A stretch of DNA of 64,000 nt from Candidatus Thioglobus sp. (GTDB taxonomy: Bacteria; Pseudomonadota; Gammaproteobacteria; PS1; Pseudothioglobaceae): assembly GCA_028352435.1 (NCBI GenBank), contig JAOMMB010000001.1, positions 62,001 to 126,000 of the forward strand. The letters run 5' to 3'. This document shows positions 1-11,307 of this stretch, in pieces (positions within the stretch are counted from its first letter, which is position 1; each line of letters opens with the position of its first letter). Below the pieces are notes generated by a model that had not been told where the DNA came from, searched no databases, and saw nothing but the letters and a program-made list of their open reading frames with translations. The position numbers and the translations under genes are program-made.

Positions 1-1
1 G

Positions 2-214
2 AAAGATTTGTGGTTTAAGAGTCCATACAATACCTATCGACACAAGGGCTTGCCACCAGGGGCAATTGGCTCAGTTGGTCTAGAATCTTTACGGGCAGCT
101 ACACATCCTTTGAAGTCCGATTATTTATATTTTGTGGCAAAAAAAGATGGCACCCATGCATTTGCAAAAACTTATAAACAACATCTTATTAATATCAAGA
201 AGTATCTAAAATAA
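2..214 (+). CDS. mltG: MltG endolytic murein transglycosylase, C-terminal end (partial)
   Basis: This reading frame is open from the window edge and is the last 70 or so residues of MltG (YceG family), an inner-membrane lytic transglycosylase that cuts nascent glycan strands. The conserved SPYNTYRHKGLPPGAIG block and the following DYLYFVAKKDGTHAFAKT segment are typical of the family C terminus. The true start lies left of the window. The gene ends 5 bp before tmk, the usual mltG-tmk-holB order in gammaproteobacteria. Confidence 0.9.
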   Translation, partial: KDLWFKSPYNTYRHKGLPPGAIGSVGLESLRAATHPLKSDYLYFVAKKDGTHAFAKTYKQHLINIKKYLK

Positions 215-219
215 AACCC

Positions 220-837
220 ATGCAAAAAGGAAAATTTATCACTATAGATGGCGTTGAAGGCGCTGGTAAAAGTACACAAATAAAATTTATTTGTGACTAT
301 TTAGAGGCAAAGGGAATTAACGTTGTTTTAACGCGAGAGCCCGGTGGAACTGATTTAGGTGAGAAAATTCGTGAGCTATTACTCAGTACCACAACTAAAT
401 CAATGCATAGTGATAGTGAGCTATTACTTATGTTTGCAGCTAGAAATGAACACATTCATCATAAGATTATTCCTGCTCTTGAAAAAGGAGACTGGGTATT
501 GAGTGATCGTTTCACTGATGCTTCGTATGCTTATCAAGGTGGAGGTAGGGGCTTAGATATTGAACGTATTGAGCACTTAGAGCATTGGGTTTTAAAAAAC
601 TTTACACCTGATATGACGTTACTACTAGATATACCCGTAGACTTGGGTATGTCACGTGTTGAATCTAGAGGTGAGAAAGACCGTATCGAATTAGAAGATC
701 TAGATTTTTTTGAGCGCGTTAGACAAGCGTATATTGATCGTTCAGAAAAATATCCACAACGAATTAAGCTGATTGATTCTTCGAAATCTCGTGAGCATAC
801 CAGTGCCCAAATTGAGAAAATTTTAGAAATATTATGA
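220..837 (+). CDS. tmk: Thymidylate kinase
   Basis: dTMP kinase phosphorylates dTMP to dTDP with ATP in the cytoplasm for dTTP synthesis. The 205-residue length is normal. The P-loop GVEGAGKST is at residues 11-19, followed by the TREPGGT segment, the DRFTDASYAYQGGGRG nucleotide-binding segment near residue 90-107, and a basic LID with SRVESRGEKDR. The ATG at 220 follows the mltG stop by 5 bp, and the stop overlaps the holB start by 4 bp, so the two are probably translationally coupled. Confidence 0.97.
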   Translation: MQKGKFITIDGVEGAGKSTQIKFICDYLEAKGINVVLTREPGGTDLGEKIRELLLSTTTKSMHSDSELLLMFAARNEHIHHKIIPALEKGDWVLSDRFTDASYAYQGGGRGLDIERIEHLEHWVLKNFTPDMTLLLDIPVDLGMSRVESRGEKDRIELEDLDFFERVRQAYIDRSEKYPQRIKLIDSSKSREHTSAQIEKILEIL

Positions 838-1847
838 ATCTTCCTTGGCACGATCAGGCACTTTCTAAACTGCAAAAAATGATTGATCAGAATCATCTAC
901 CTCATGCACTACTTATTACGGGCACTCAAAAAATTGGAAAATTTGAATTCATGCAGCAATTGGTAGGTATTTTACTCAAGGATGATGCAATAATTAGAAG
1001 GGATAACATTCTCGAAGAGCTCGATCACCCAGTATTAATAAGACGCTCTAATTACACCAATATGATTTATTGTCGAGCAGGTGAAATTAACGAAAAAACT
1101 AAAAATCGCTCTAAAGATATTCGCATAGACCAGGTGCGTGCTTTTTGTGAGGCACTAAATAAAACGGCTGATGATTTACAAATTGGCGTGATTTTTTACG
1201 GCGATCAAATGACTGTCAATGCGGCCAATAGTTTATTAAAAACATTGGAAGAGCCACGAGAAAATACATTAATCATTATCTTAGCGCATAATGTTCAAAA
1301 CTTGCCAGTGACTGTTGTTTCTCGTTGTCAAAATATTCATATTGCACCCAGCTTTGATGACAAAACTCAAGCGTGGCTTAAAGCGCAACTCAGCGAAACC
1401 CAAAATGCTGATTTTGATATTACACAGCTGCTGGAAAATACTCATGGAGTGCCGTTTAAAGTGCTTAGTGAATTAACAGAGGGTGGCTTTATTGCTTATC
1501 AAGCCTATCAGAATCAATTGCTTAATATTGCCATTCATCCCTTAACTATTAATCAAACACAAATATTTGAAGGTAATGAACTGGAAGTATTACACTGTTT
1601 GCAAAACTTAATTATTGAAGCAATTAAGCTTAAAACAACGCAACAAGAAGGTGGATTGGTTGAACTTAATCAGTTGGCTGAGCGTGCAAAATCAGATTTT
1701 TTATTCAAACTACTGGATGATGTGTATCAAGCCATTCGCTTGTCAAAAACCAGTGTCAACATTAAATTATTATTGGATAATATTTTAATTGTGTGGTCTC
1801 ACATCACCCATTTAAAGCAATATCCACAAATAAGTTCAAATTATTAG
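834..1847 (+). CDS. holB: DNA polymerase III delta prime subunit
   Basis: This is the clamp-loader stator subunit (AAA+ fold). The [17 protein letters not shown] block and the SRCQ sensor motif identify it, and the position after tmk agrees. The Walker A region is degenerate (GTQKIGKF, residues 30-37), as expected for a delta prime subunit that does not hydrolyse ATP. The four-cysteine zinc module found in E. coli delta prime after the Walker A region appears absent: only one Cys lies near that place and no CxxC pair is seen. The length of 337 residues is normal. The start overlaps the tmk stop by 4 bp. Confidence 0.92.
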   Translation: MNLPWHDQALSKLQKMIDQNHLPHALLITGTQKIGKFEFMQQLVGILLKDDAIIRRDNILEELDHPVLIRRSNYTNMIYCRAGEINEKTKNRSKDIRIDQVRAFCEALNKTADDLQIGVIFYGDQMTVNAANSLLKTLEEPRENTLIIILAHNVQNLPVTVVSRCQNIHIAPSFDDKTQAWLKAQLSETQNADFDITQLLENTHGVPFKVLSELTEGGFIAYQAYQNQLLNIAIHPLTINQTQIFEGNELEVLHCLQNLIIEAIKLKTTQQEGGLVELNQLAERAKSDFLFKLLDDVYQAIRLSKTSVNIKLLLDNILIVWSHITHLKQYPQISSNY

Positions 1848-1855
1848 GAGCAAAT

Positions 1856-3139
1856 ATGAGTCAATCAGATATCTTATTCGAACAAGCAAAAAAAGTTATA
1901 CCAGGTGGGGTGAATTCCCCAGTTCGTGCCTTTAATGGTGTCGGTGGAAATCCAATATTTTTTACTCGAGGCGAAGGCCCTTATTTATTTGATGCAGATG
2001 ATAAAAAATATATCGATTATGTAGGTTCATGGGGGCCAATGATTCTTGGCCATGCTAATCAAGTGGTGGTTTCTGCAGTTAAAGCGACCTTGGAAAATGG
2101 ATTGGGGTTTGGTGCTCCAACTGAAATTGAAACAATTTTAGCCACCAAGGTTTGCGAGTTGGTTCCTTCTATTGAAATGGTGCGCATGGTGAGCTCTGGA
2201 ACAGAGGCAACCATGAGTGCTATTCGTTTGGCGCGTGGCCATACTGGCAGAGATACAATTATTAAGTTTGAGGGTTGTTATCACGGCCACTCTGACTCGT
2301 TGTTAGTTAAAGCTGGCTCAGGTGCTTTAACTTTGGGGGTGCCAACCTCTCCTGGTGTGCCAGCTGATTTTGCCAAATATACGCTCACCCTTGAATACAA
2401 TAACTTAGAGCAAGTTCGTGAAACTTTAAGCGAAGTGGGCGATAAAGTAGCCTGTATTATTGTTGAACCTGTTGCTGGAAATATGAACTGTATTCCACCA
2501 GTTGATGGTTTTTTACAAGGATTGCGCAAGGTTTGTGATCAGCATGGCGTAATTCTGATTTTTGATGAAGTAATGACAGGATTTCGTGTGGCATTAGGTG
2601 GCGCGCAAGAACTTTATGGCGTTACCCCTGATTTAACTACTTTAGGCAAAGTCATTGGCGGCGGATTACCAGTGGGTGCATTTGGTGGTAAATATGACAT
2701 TATGTCATCGATTGCGCCGCTAGGCCCTGTTTATCAGGCAGGAACCTTGTCCGGCAACCCAATGTCTATGTCAGCAGGTTTGGCCATGCTTAATGTTTTG
2801 TCAGCTGATAAGAATTTTTATCAAAAGCTTGGCGCTAAAGTTCAAATGCTAACTGATGGTATTTTGGCCAAGGCCAAAGAGCACAATATTGGTATGACAG
2901 CTAATTCTGCCGGCGGAATGTTTGGATTATTTTTTACAGACTCGACATCAGTAACTAACTTCAACCAAACTTCAGAATGCGATGTTGAAAAATTTAAGAA
3001 GTTTTATCATTTAATGCTGGAAGAAGGCATATATATGGCGCCTTCAGCTTATGAAGCAGGTTTTATTTCTAGTAGTCATTCTGAGCAAGATATTCAAGAT
3101 ACCATTGATGCAGCTGGGCGTGCATTTGCTCAGCTTTAA
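1856..3139 (+). CDS. hemL: Glutamate-1-semialdehyde 2,1-aminomutase
   Basis: This PLP enzyme converts glutamate-1-semialdehyde to 5-aminolevulinate in the C5 haem pathway. The protein has 427 residues. The N-terminal [13 protein letters not shown] block, the [16 protein letters not shown] block and the Schiff-base lysine K265 in [18 protein letters not shown] are all present. An upstream in-frame start exists at 1793, but ATG 1856 is preferred: AGGAG lies at 1846-1850 and the protein then starts like the family. The gene supplies haem for the cytochromes encoded nearby. Confidence 0.96.
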   Translation: MSQSDILFEQAKKVIPGGVNSPVRAFNGVGGNPIFFTRGEGPYLFDADDKKYIDYVGSWGPMILGHANQVVVSAVKATLENGLGFGAPTEIETILATKVCELVPSIEMVRMVSSGTEATMSAIRLARGHTGRDTIIKFEGCYHGHSDSLLVKAGSGALTLGVPTSPGVPADFAKYTLTLEYNNLEQVRETLSEVGDKVACIIVEPVAGNMNCIPPVDGFLQGLRKVCDQHGVILIFDEVMTGFRVALGGAQELYGVTPDLTTLGKVIGGGLPVGAFGGKYDIMSSIAPLGPVYQAGTLSGNPMSMSAGLAMLNVLSADKNFYQKLGAKVQMLTDGILAKAKEHNIGMTANSAGGMFGLFFTDSTSVTNFNQTSECDVEKFKKFYHLMLEEGIYMAPSAYEAGFISSSHSEQDIQDTIDAAGRAFAQL

Positions 3140-3145
3140 TATTTT

Positions 3146-3736
3146 ATGAATATTGAGGTTGTTGAATCAGAGCTAAAACAAGCTGCGATAACGCTAGATC
3201 GGTTTAACAATAACATCACTATTTTTGGCTCAGCAAGAGTTAATGATGATAGTGAATTGGCAAAAACTGCCTACCAGTTAGGTAGACGTTTATCTGACCA
3301 AGGGTTTAATATACTAACGGGCGCAGGTCCTGGCATTATGAGAGCAGCTAACCAAGGTGCTTTTGAAGGTAAGTCTAGTAGTATTGGTCTAAATATTAAA
3401 CTACCTAAAGAGCAAATTCCAAATCCATTTTTGGATCAATGCTTATTGTTTGAGCACCTCTTTACCCGTAAAGTGGCGTTAATTAAATACGCAGATGCTT
3501 GTGTGTTTTTTCCAGGCGGCTTTGGCACTGTTGATGAGCTTATGGAGGCTCTTGCTTTAGTACAAACTAGAAAAAGCAAGCCAATTAAAATATTCTTACT
3601 AGGGGAAGTTTTTTGGAAGCCTTTAATTAGTTTTTTTAAAACCCTTGAGCAATATCAATATATTAGACAATCTGATTTAGAATTATTTTGTATTGTTGAT
3701 AATATCGACAATATCATAGAACAAATTAAGGAGTAA
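3146..3736 (+). CDS. LOG-family protein (putative nucleotide 5'-monophosphate phosphoribohydrolase)
   Basis: This 196-residue Rossmann-fold protein belongs to the TIGR00730/LOG family. Members hydrolyse the N-glycosidic bond of nucleoside 5'-monophosphates. FGSARV near residue 28, GAGPGIMRAANQGA, and the signature FFPGGFGTVDELMEALAL are visible. It begins 6 bp after hemL and its stop overlaps the next start by one base, so the three genes form one transcription unit. The true substrate cannot be told from sequence. Confidence 0.85.
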   Translation: MNIEVVESELKQAAITLDRFNNNITIFGSARVNDDSELAKTAYQLGRRLSDQGFNILTGAGPGIMRAANQGAFEGKSSSIGLNIKLPKEQIPNPFLDQCLLFEHLFTRKVALIKYADACVFFPGGFGTVDELMEALALVQTRKSKPIKIFLLGEVFWKPLISFFKTLEQYQYIRQSDLELFCIVDNIDNIIEQIKE

Positions 3737-4392
3737 TGATGGCATTAGCTATTTTTGATTTAGATAAAACCCTTATTAATGGCGATAGTGATTTTCTCTG
3801 GGGTGATTTTATGAGTGAAATAGGTGTGGTTGATGCACATACCTATCAGGCAAAAAATCAATATTTTTATGATCAATATGCACTGGGTAAACTTGATATC
3901 AATGAATACTTAGAGTTTTGTTTAGAGCCATTATCTAAGCATGACATGAAAACACTCAATAATTGGCATAAGCAATTTATGCAGGAAAAAGTTGAGGACA
4001 TTTTTCTACCTAAAGCCCAAGCTGTGGTTAATGAGCACAAGGCTAAAGGAGATACATTATTAGTGATCACTGCCACCAATAGTTTTGTGACTGCACCGAT
4101 TGTAGAGCGTTATGGTATTAACAATCTATTAGCAACTAACCCTGAAATCAAAAACAATCAATACACGGGTAAGGTCGTTGGCGTGCCTTGTTTTCAACAA
4201 GGAAAAATTACACATTTAAAACACTGGCTAGAATTAACTGGAGAAAGCATGGAAGGCGCTAGTTTTTATTCAGATTCTCACAATGATCTACCCATGCTAG
4301 AGTTGGTAGATCATCCTGTCGTTGTGCATGCTGATCAAAAATTAAAAGCAATTGCACTAGATCGAGGTTGGCCAAGTTTGGATTGGACTTAA
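3736..4392 (+). CDS. HAD-superfamily IB phosphatase, SerB-like
   Basis: This 218-residue HAD phosphatase has the nucleophile motif FDLDKTL at residues 7-13 (D8 and D10) and the metal-binding motif SDSHNDLPML near the C terminus. It matches the TIGR01490 type often annotated as histidinol-phosphatase or phosphoserine-phosphatase-like. The real SerB is encoded separately at 45294. Two tandem ATG codons (3736 and 3739) follow GGAG, so the start is uncertain by one residue. A strong hairpin terminator follows. Confidence 0.85.
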   Translation: MMALAIFDLDKTLINGDSDFLWGDFMSEIGVVDAHTYQAKNQYFYDQYALGKLDINEYLEFCLEPLSKHDMKTLNNWHKQFMQEKVEDIFLPKAQAVVNEHKAKGDTLLVITATNSFVTAPIVERYGINNLLATNPEIKNNQYTGKVVGVPCFQQGKITHLKHWLELTGESMEGASFYSDSHNDLPMLELVDHPVVVHADQKLKAIALDRGWPSLDWT

Positions 4393-4420
4393 AATATTTT
4401 AATCTTAAATTTCAGACAAT

Positions 4421-4446
4421 AAAAAACCGCCTTTAGGCGGTTTTTT
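4421..4446. terminator. Bidirectional intrinsic terminator
   Basis: A-run, CCGCC, a TTTA loop, GGCGG and a T-run form a hairpin that works on both strands between the convergent HAD phosphatase and dsrE2 genes. Confidence 0.93.
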
Positions 4447-4466
4447 GTTAGTAGTTTCAGTAGAAA

Positions 4467-4982
4467 CTACATGTACAAGTGATGGTCACCATCAGCTGCT
4501 TCATCAAAGTAAGTTGCAGCACCTGCAAACTCAACACCATCAATGAAGTCATCTTTACTATAGCCAAACAACTCAACAGTCATTTCACAAGCAATAAACT
4601 TAACATCAAACTCTTGACACATTGAGCGAAGTTCTTCGATTTTAGCAACACCATGTTTAGCCATGGTTTTTTTCATTAACCATGTGACTAAAGACTCAGC
4701 GCCAGGAATATTCCATAGAATATTTGGGATTTTAGGACCAAAATCAATTTTTTGTAACCATTTAGGACCAAAAGGCATCTTCATTGGCATACTTGGGTTT
4801 CCAATTGGAGAAACTCTAAGTTTAGATGTGTCTTTTAATAAAAGATTTAAACCATAGAAAGTAAAGAAGATTGTTACCTCTTTGTCCATTGCAACACCAG
4901 TAGAGGCAATGATGAAAGGCGGGAATGCCCAGTCAAAAGTACCTTTAGTAGCGATGATAGTCATTTTATTGTTATCTGACAT
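4467..4982 (-). CDS. dsrE2: DsrE2-family sulfur carrier protein
   Basis: This 171-residue protein is a DsrE/DsrF-like family member (DsrE2, Pfam DrsE_2 type), proposed to carry persulfide sulfur in sulfur-oxidising bacteria. Candidate sulfur-carrying cysteines lie in RSMCQEF and FIACEMTV in the C-terminal third. A hydrophobic stretch (PPFIIASTGVAM, then TIFFTFYGLNLLL) is typical of DsrE2 and suggests membrane association. AAAGGGG precedes the ATG. It lies 28 bp downstream of tusA on the same strand. In other sulfur oxidisers rhd-tusA-dsrE2 form a unit; no rhodanese gene is seen here. Confidence 0.87.
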   Translation of the reverse strand: MSDNNKMTIIATKGTFDWAFPPFIIASTGVAMDKEVTIFFTFYGLNLLLKDTSKLRVSPIGNPSMPMKMPFGPKWLQKIDFGPKIPNILWNIPGAESLVTWLMKKTMAKHGVAKIEELRSMCQEFDVKFIACEMTVELFGYSKDDFIDGVEFAGAATYFDEAADGDHHLYM

Positions 4983-5010
4983 AGTTATTCCCCTTTAAGA
5001 TGATTAAAGA

Positions 5011-5235
5011 TTAAGCTCTTTCAATCGTGAAGATGTACTTACCAGCATCTTCAGTTGTAGAGATAAGCTTGTTACCAGTTTGATTACAGAAAGCCTCGAT
5101 ATCTTTTACCGAACCTGCATCTGTAGAGATTACATCTAAGACCTTACCAAGATCCATTTTTGATAAAGCTTTCTTAGTTTTTAAAATTGGTAATGGGCAG
5201 TTTAAGCCTGATGCATCTAAAGTTTCGTCAGCCAT
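5011..5235 (-). CDS. tusA: TusA sulfur carrier protein
   Basis: This 74-residue TusA protein has the CPLP motif (C14 in LDASGLNCPLPILKTKKAL), whose cysteine accepts persulfide sulfur. TusA delivers sulfur to tRNA thiolation and molybdopterin synthesis, and in sulfur oxidisers to the Dsr or Hdr pathways. AAGGAG sits 8 nt before the ATG. Pairing with dsrE2 favours a dissimilatory sulfur-trafficking role. Confidence 0.94.
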   Translation of the reverse strand: MADETLDASGLNCPLPILKTKKALSKMDLGKVLDVISTDAGSVKDIEAFCNQTGNKLISTTEDAGKYIFTIERA

Positions 5236-5332
5236 TGGTGGACTCCTTTTTTTGTTTTTAATTAAAAAATATCATCTTGTTTTTTTGTAAACAAGTTTGG
5301 CTATTTTAGTCGCACAAGGCTAAAGAGTCAAA

Positions 5333-5338
5333 TATAAT
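5333..5338 (+). promoter_or_regulatory. Putative -10 element, leaderless start for the M48 protease
   Basis: A perfect TATAAT ends 6 nt before the ATG at 5345. Transcription would start at or within a base or two of the start codon, and no Shine-Dalgarno sequence is present. No good -35 is visible. Confidence 0.5.
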
Positions 5339-5344
5339 GAACTC

Positions 5345-6676
5345 ATGATAAAGATTATTACCTTGTGTTCGTTTTTAGCTACTAATGCCTATGCATTAAA
5401 TCTACCTCAGACCAATCTATCTGAATCACTCCAAGAGCAAAAGCAAGGCAACGAATTCTTGCAAATTATCTGGAATACCGACAGAGTGGTTGGCGATGTG
5501 GAGACTCAGGTCTATTTAAAAAAAATTGGCCATGAATTAAGTACTTTTAGTGAAGACCCTTCTAAGCATTTTGATTTTTTAATGCTGAATGATAATAGTA
5601 TTAATGCTTTTGCTGGTCCTTATGGCTATATTGGCGTGCATACGGGTATGTTACTTAGTTCGGAGTCAGAGTCAGAGTTAGCAGGCGTTTTATCCCATGA
5701 AATGTCGCATGTTACTCAAAATCATTTGAGTCGCTTTAGTGAAAAAACTGACAAACAAACTTATCTCATGGTGGCTGGTATGATCGCTGCTGCATTGGTT
5801 GATAATACTAATGCATCCCAAGCCATTGCCGCTTCAACTGTTGCTGGAACGGCGCAACAAAATATTAACTTTACGCGTGAACACGAATGGGAGGCCGATA
5901 GAATCGGCATCAAAATGTTAAGTAAAACAGGTTTTGATCCAAGCGGCATGGCACATTTTTTTGAAAAATTAAAAGACGATCCTAATGCGCAAGAATTTTT
6001 AAGATCTCACCCATTAAGTATCAACCGAGTTTCTGATGCAATGCAGCGCTCTAGTCGACTAACGGGCGATTATCGAGAGGATTCGTTCGAGTATCAAACC
6101 ATTAAAGCTAAGTTGTATTACCATCAGAATAAGCGCATTAAGCTTAATAAAGACCTAAGTGTAACTTTGTATATGCAAGCCTATGAAGCATTAGAAGCGC
6201 AAAAATATACCCTTGCGAAGGGTTATATTAAGCAACTTTTAGAGCAAAATCAAAGCGAACCAAGCCATATTTTAGCGGGCAGAGTTTATTCTAAATTGGG
6301 CCAGCTAGAAATGGCGCAACAACACTTTTCAAATGTTTTACAAACGGAGTCAGGTGTTTATTATGCAGCTAAGGCTTATTTAGAAAATCGCCAAACTCAA
6401 AAAGGCATTCAACTTTTAAGACGCTATTTAAAGCAAAACTCAGGCACTTATCAATCGCACAAGTTACTATCTTCTTTATATGTGGATACAGGAGGCTTGG
6501 ATCGTGCGCATATTCATAATGCTAAGGCATTAGCAATTCAAGGCAAGCTTGATCAGGCGATAGATCGATATGAGAGAGCAAAGTCGACTACTCGCTCTCA
6601 AGATCTATTTGATGTGATTAATGTTGAAATCGAGCGCTTGGAAAAGCGAATAGATCTTTATAAAGAATTGCTTTAA
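5345..6676 (+). CDS. bepA: M48-family periplasmic metalloprotease with TPR domain (BepA-like)
   Basis: The protein has 443 residues: an N-terminal signal peptide (about residues 1-17), a zinc protease domain with HEMSH at 118-122 and a downstream glutamate in EHEWEADRIG, then tetratricopeptide-like helices to the end. This order matches BepA (YfgC), which promotes LptD maturation and degrades misfolded outer-membrane proteins in the periplasm. The family assignment is firm; the exact orthology is likely. It is convergent with rpiA, with only 6 bp between. Confidence 0.88.
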   Translation: MIKIITLCSFLATNAYALNLPQTNLSESLQEQKQGNEFLQIIWNTDRVVGDVETQVYLKKIGHELSTFSEDPSKHFDFLMLNDNSINAFAGPYGYIGVHTGMLLSSESESELAGVLSHEMSHVTQNHLSRFSEKTDKQTYLMVAGMIAAALVDNTNASQAIAASTVAGTAQQNINFTREHEWEADRIGIKMLSKTGFDPSGMAHFFEKLKDDPNAQEFLRSHPLSINRVSDAMQRSSRLTGDYREDSFEYQTIKAKLYYHQNKRIKLNKDLSVTLYMQAYEALEAQKYTLAKGYIKQLLEQNQSEPSHILAGRVYSKLGQLEMAQQHFSNVLQTESGVYYAAKAYLENRQTQKGIQLLRRYLKQNSGTYQSHKLLSSLYVDTGGLDRAHIHNAKALAIQGKLDQAIDRYERAKSTTRSQDLFDVINVEIERLEKRIDLYKELL

Positions 6677-6682
6677 AGGTAT

Positions 6683-7342
6683 TTAAGCACCTACAACTTT
6701 AACACCGTTAGGGGTGCCTAATAATAAAACATTGGCACCACGATTAGCAAACAAACCATTGGTAACTGTGCCAATAATACTATCTAGCTTTGTTTCCAAG
6801 GATTTAGCATCAGTAATCTTCAAACCTTTAATGTCTAAAATTTGGTTACCGTTGTCAGTAGTAAAATCTCGAAGAGTAGCTTGACCACCAATTTCTTTTT
6901 CAATAGTGCGTTTAACATAGTTAGCTGCCATTGGAATTACTTCAACAGGTAATGGGAATTCGCCCATAACTGATACTAATTTTGATTCATCGGCAATACA
7001 CACAAAGCGCTCAGCAACTGCAGCTACTATCTTTTCGCGTGTTAGCGCACCACCACCACCTTTGATAAGGTTCAAGCCATCATCAGACTCATCAGCGCCA
7101 TCAATATATACAGAAATTGATTCAACGTTGTTTAAGTCAAATACTTTAATACCATGAGCCTCTAAGCGATCTGCTGTTGCAACTGAACTCGCTACAGCAC
7201 CGATGATATCGTCTTTCATTGTGGCCAAAGCATCAATGAAAAAATTAGCGGTAGAGCCTGTACCCACGCCTATAATAGTACCCTTAACAACATATTTAAG
7301 TGCCTCTTGCGCAACGTCGAATTTCATTTCGTCTTGAGTCAT
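6683..7342 (-). CDS. rpiA: Ribose-5-phosphate isomerase A
   Basis: RpiA interconverts ribose-5-phosphate and ribulose-5-phosphate in the pentose phosphate pathway, and would also feed a Calvin cycle if one is present. The [15 protein letters not shown] block, the YIDGADE catalytic motif and [14 protein letters not shown] are intact. The ATG at 7342 gives 219 residues and has GGAG 6 nt upstream (7349-7352). An in-frame TTG at 7354 is less likely. Confidence 0.96.
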   Translation of the reverse strand: MTQDEMKFDVAQEALKYVVKGTIIGVGTGSTANFFIDALATMKDDIIGAVASSVATADRLEAHGIKVFDLNNVESISVYIDGADESDDGLNLIKGGGGALTREKIVAAVAERFVCIADESKLVSVMGEFPLPVEVIPMAANYVKRTIEKEIGGQATLRDFTTDNGNQILDIKGLKITDAKSLETKLDSIIGTVTNGLFANRGANVLLLGTPNGVKVVGA

Positions 7343-7405
7343 GATGTGCTCCAATTTTTTTTATACATTCAATTAATTATACCCTGAGAGACCACTTTAT
7401 CTATT

Positions 7406-7993
7406 ATGAAAAAAATCATTCTTGCGAGTAATAACACTGGAAAAATACGCGAATTTAATGCCATGCTTACTGGTATTTACGAGGTAGTGTCTATGAGTGA
7501 TATGAATGTTAAAGAGGTGCCAGAAATCGGCCTAACCTTTGTCGAAAATGCTCTAATTAAAGCTCGTAACGCCTCAGAGCAATCAGGCTTGCCAGCACTT
7601 GCGGATGACTCGGGTATTGTGGTTGATGCATTGGGCGGTGCGCCCGGTATTTATTCTGCACGTTATGCAGGTAATCATGGCGATGATAAGGCTAATACAC
7701 AAAAAATACTAGATGACATGGCGCAAGTTGCGGATGCTCAGAGATCTGCACGTTTCTGGTGCGCCATTGTTTTTGTTGAGCATGCGAATGATCCAACACC
7801 AATTATTATTCAACGAGGATGGGAAGGCGAGATTATGCGTGAAAAGTCGGGTGAAAATGGCTTTGGCTATGATCCTATTTTTTACGTACCAACCCACAAA
7901 AAATCTTCTGCTGAGCTATCTTCAGAGCAAAAAAATAATATCTCTCATCGAGGTAAAGCACTACAAGCACTTTTGAGTGAGTTAAAAAATTAA
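7406..7993 (+). CDS. rdgB: XTP/dITP pyrophosphatase (RdgB/HAM1)
   Basis: This enzyme hydrolyses non-canonical purine triphosphates to monophosphates, keeping inosine and xanthine out of nucleic acids. The 195-residue protein shows the N-terminal ASNNTGKIREF block, ADDSGIVVDALGGAPG, GENGFGYDPIFYVP and the terminal SHRGKAL motif. The start ATG has no strong ribosome site. hemW begins 6 bp after the stop, as in many gammaproteobacteria. Confidence 0.96.
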   Translation: MKKIILASNNTGKIREFNAMLTGIYEVVSMSDMNVKEVPEIGLTFVENALIKARNASEQSGLPALADDSGIVVDALGGAPGIYSARYAGNHGDDKANTQKILDDMAQVADAQRSARFWCAIVFVEHANDPTPIIIQRGWEGEIMREKSGENGFGYDPIFYVPTHKKSSAELSSEQKNNISHRGKALQALLSELKN

Positions 7994-7999
7994 ACCAAG

Positions 8000-9106
8000 A
8001 TGCTAGAATTACCCCCACTTTCACTCTACATTCATTACCCTTGGTGTGTTAAAAAATGCCCCTATTGTGACTTCAACTCTCACGAAAATGGTGATAAAAG
8101 TGGCTATATTGAAGAATTATTGATAGATTTAGACGAAGACTTAAGTTATATTCAAAGCCGATCTATTCATTCAATCTTTATAGGTGGTGGCACACCCAGC
8201 TTAATGTCTGAGCAAGATTTATCACAGTTATTTACTGGATTAAGGCAAAAGCTTAATTTTGATCAAGATATTGAAATTACCTTGGAGACCAACCCAGGTA
8301 CCTTTGAAATTGAAAAGTTTAAAGCTTTTAAAAAAATAGGCATTAACCGCTTATCAATTGGCGTTCAATCTTTTGACAACCAAAATTTAAAAGCACTGGG
8401 TCGGATTCATAGCGCTCAAGAGGCAACCAAAGCTTGTATTGAAGCGAGCAAGATTTTTGATAATTTTAATATTGACTTAATGTATGGACTGCAAGGGCAA
8501 TCCACAGCTGAATGTTTGTCCGATTTACAACAAGCAATTGATCTTAATCCTACGCATATTTCTTTTTATCAGCTCACCATTGAACCTAATACTTTATTTG
8601 CAAAATTTCCACCTTTATTACCAAAAGATGATGATATTTGGTCTATGGGTGAAGCGGGTGTAGATCTGCTAGAGAAAAATGGTTTTGCTAGATATGAAGT
8701 GTCAGCTTTCAGTAAACAGCCCTCAAAACATAATATCAATTATTGGGAGTTTGGTGATTACCTCGGTATTGGTGCAGGTGCACATGGAAAAATTACCCTC
8801 ATTGATGATCAAAAAATGATCAGAACACTTAAATCTAAAGCACCCAAAGATTATATTGAAAATCGTAAAAAAACGACCGAACTAATTGATAATCCGGCAT
8901 TTGAATTTATGCTTAATGCACTCAGACTAAAAGAAGGGTTTGATGAGTCTTTGTTCTCTAGTAGAACAGGAGAATCAATAACGCCAATCCATGATAAACT
9001 TAATCAAGCAAAGGATTTAGGGCTCTTAAAACAGCGCGGATCTAAACTTTATCCTACCCAAAAGGGTTTTGATTTTTTAAATGATTTACAGGCATTATTT
9101 TTATGA
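8000..9106 (+). CDS. hemW: Radical SAM haem chaperone HemW
   Basis: This 368-residue radical SAM protein has the cluster motif CVKKCPYC (C16, C20, C23) just after LYIHYPW. It is HemW rather than coproporphyrinogen dehydrogenase HemN: it is shorter, and begins and is placed (after rdgB) like HemW. HemW is described as a haem chaperone for respiratory enzymes. IGGGTPSLM and the GVQSFDNQNLKALGR block are present. The stop overlaps the following cytochrome start by 4 bp. Confidence 0.92.
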   Translation: MLELPPLSLYIHYPWCVKKCPYCDFNSHENGDKSGYIEELLIDLDEDLSYIQSRSIHSIFIGGGTPSLMSEQDLSQLFTGLRQKLNFDQDIEITLETNPGTFEIEKFKAFKKIGINRLSIGVQSFDNQNLKALGRIHSAQEATKACIEASKIFDNFNIDLMYGLQGQSTAECLSDLQQAIDLNPTHISFYQLTIEPNTLFAKFPPLLPKDDDIWSMGEAGVDLLEKNGFARYEVSAFSKQPSKHNINYWEFGDYLGIGAGAHGKITLIDDQKMIRTLKSKAPKDYIENRKKTTELIDNPAFEFMLNALRLKEGFDESLFSSRTGESITPIHDKLNQAKDLGLLKQRGSKLYPTQKGFDFLNDLQALFL

Positions 9107-9498
9107 AAATTTTAACAATTCTACTAAGTGCTTTATTACTAACAAGTTGCTTTGGTGATGATGCGCCAATAAGTAACGCCCAGTTAGGCCAAGTAACTTT
9201 TGAAAAAAACTGTGCCACTTGTCATGGAAAAGACGGAGAGGGGATTGTCAAAGATTGGAAAAAAAGACAAGCGGATGGAAACTATCCTGCGCCACCAGTA
9301 AACGGCTCGGCACATGCGTGGCATCACTCACCAAAAACTTTATTAAGTACCATTAATAATGGTGGCGCCAAATTGGGTGGACAAATGCCGGCTTTCAAAG
9401 ATCAATTAAGTGAAGAGGAAAAACAAGCCTTGTTAGATTACATGTATAGCCTTTGGCCTAAAGACATTCAAGCTAAATATAGCGCCCAATTTAAGTAG
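9103..9498 (+). CDS. Cytochrome c lipoprotein, single haem
   Basis: This 131-residue class I c-type cytochrome has a lipobox (LLTSC, Cys16), predicting a lipid-anchored protein in the cell envelope. The haem motif CATCH is at residues 37-41 and a probable Met ligand lies in GGQMPAF. The C-terminal LSEEEKQALLDYMYSLWP helix is typical of cytochrome c. It is translationally coupled to hemW by a 4-bp overlap. The electron partner is unknown. Confidence 0.9.
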   Translation: MKILTILLSALLLTSCFGDDAPISNAQLGQVTFEKNCATCHGKDGEGIVKDWKKRQADGNYPAPPVNGSAHAWHHSPKTLLSTINNGGAKLGGQMPAFKDQLSEEEKQALLDYMYSLWPKDIQAKYSAQFK

Positions 9499-9552
9499 TT
9501 ATTTTTTTTAAGCTGTTTAATAATAACTGTTATCGGTAAAATGCGTTGTTAA

Positions 9553-11302
<1,750 letters not shown>

Positions 11303-11307
11303 AATGA

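Noticed and set aside
534-896. Long antisense frame opposite tmk, and similar antisense frames opposite nuo, uvrA and ccmF
   Set aside because: They lie entirely opposite strongly conserved genes, have no ribosome sites and match no family.
6669-6696. Terminator between the convergent bepA and rpiA genes
   Set aside because: Only a 4-bp stem (AGGT/ACCT) without a T-run could be found.
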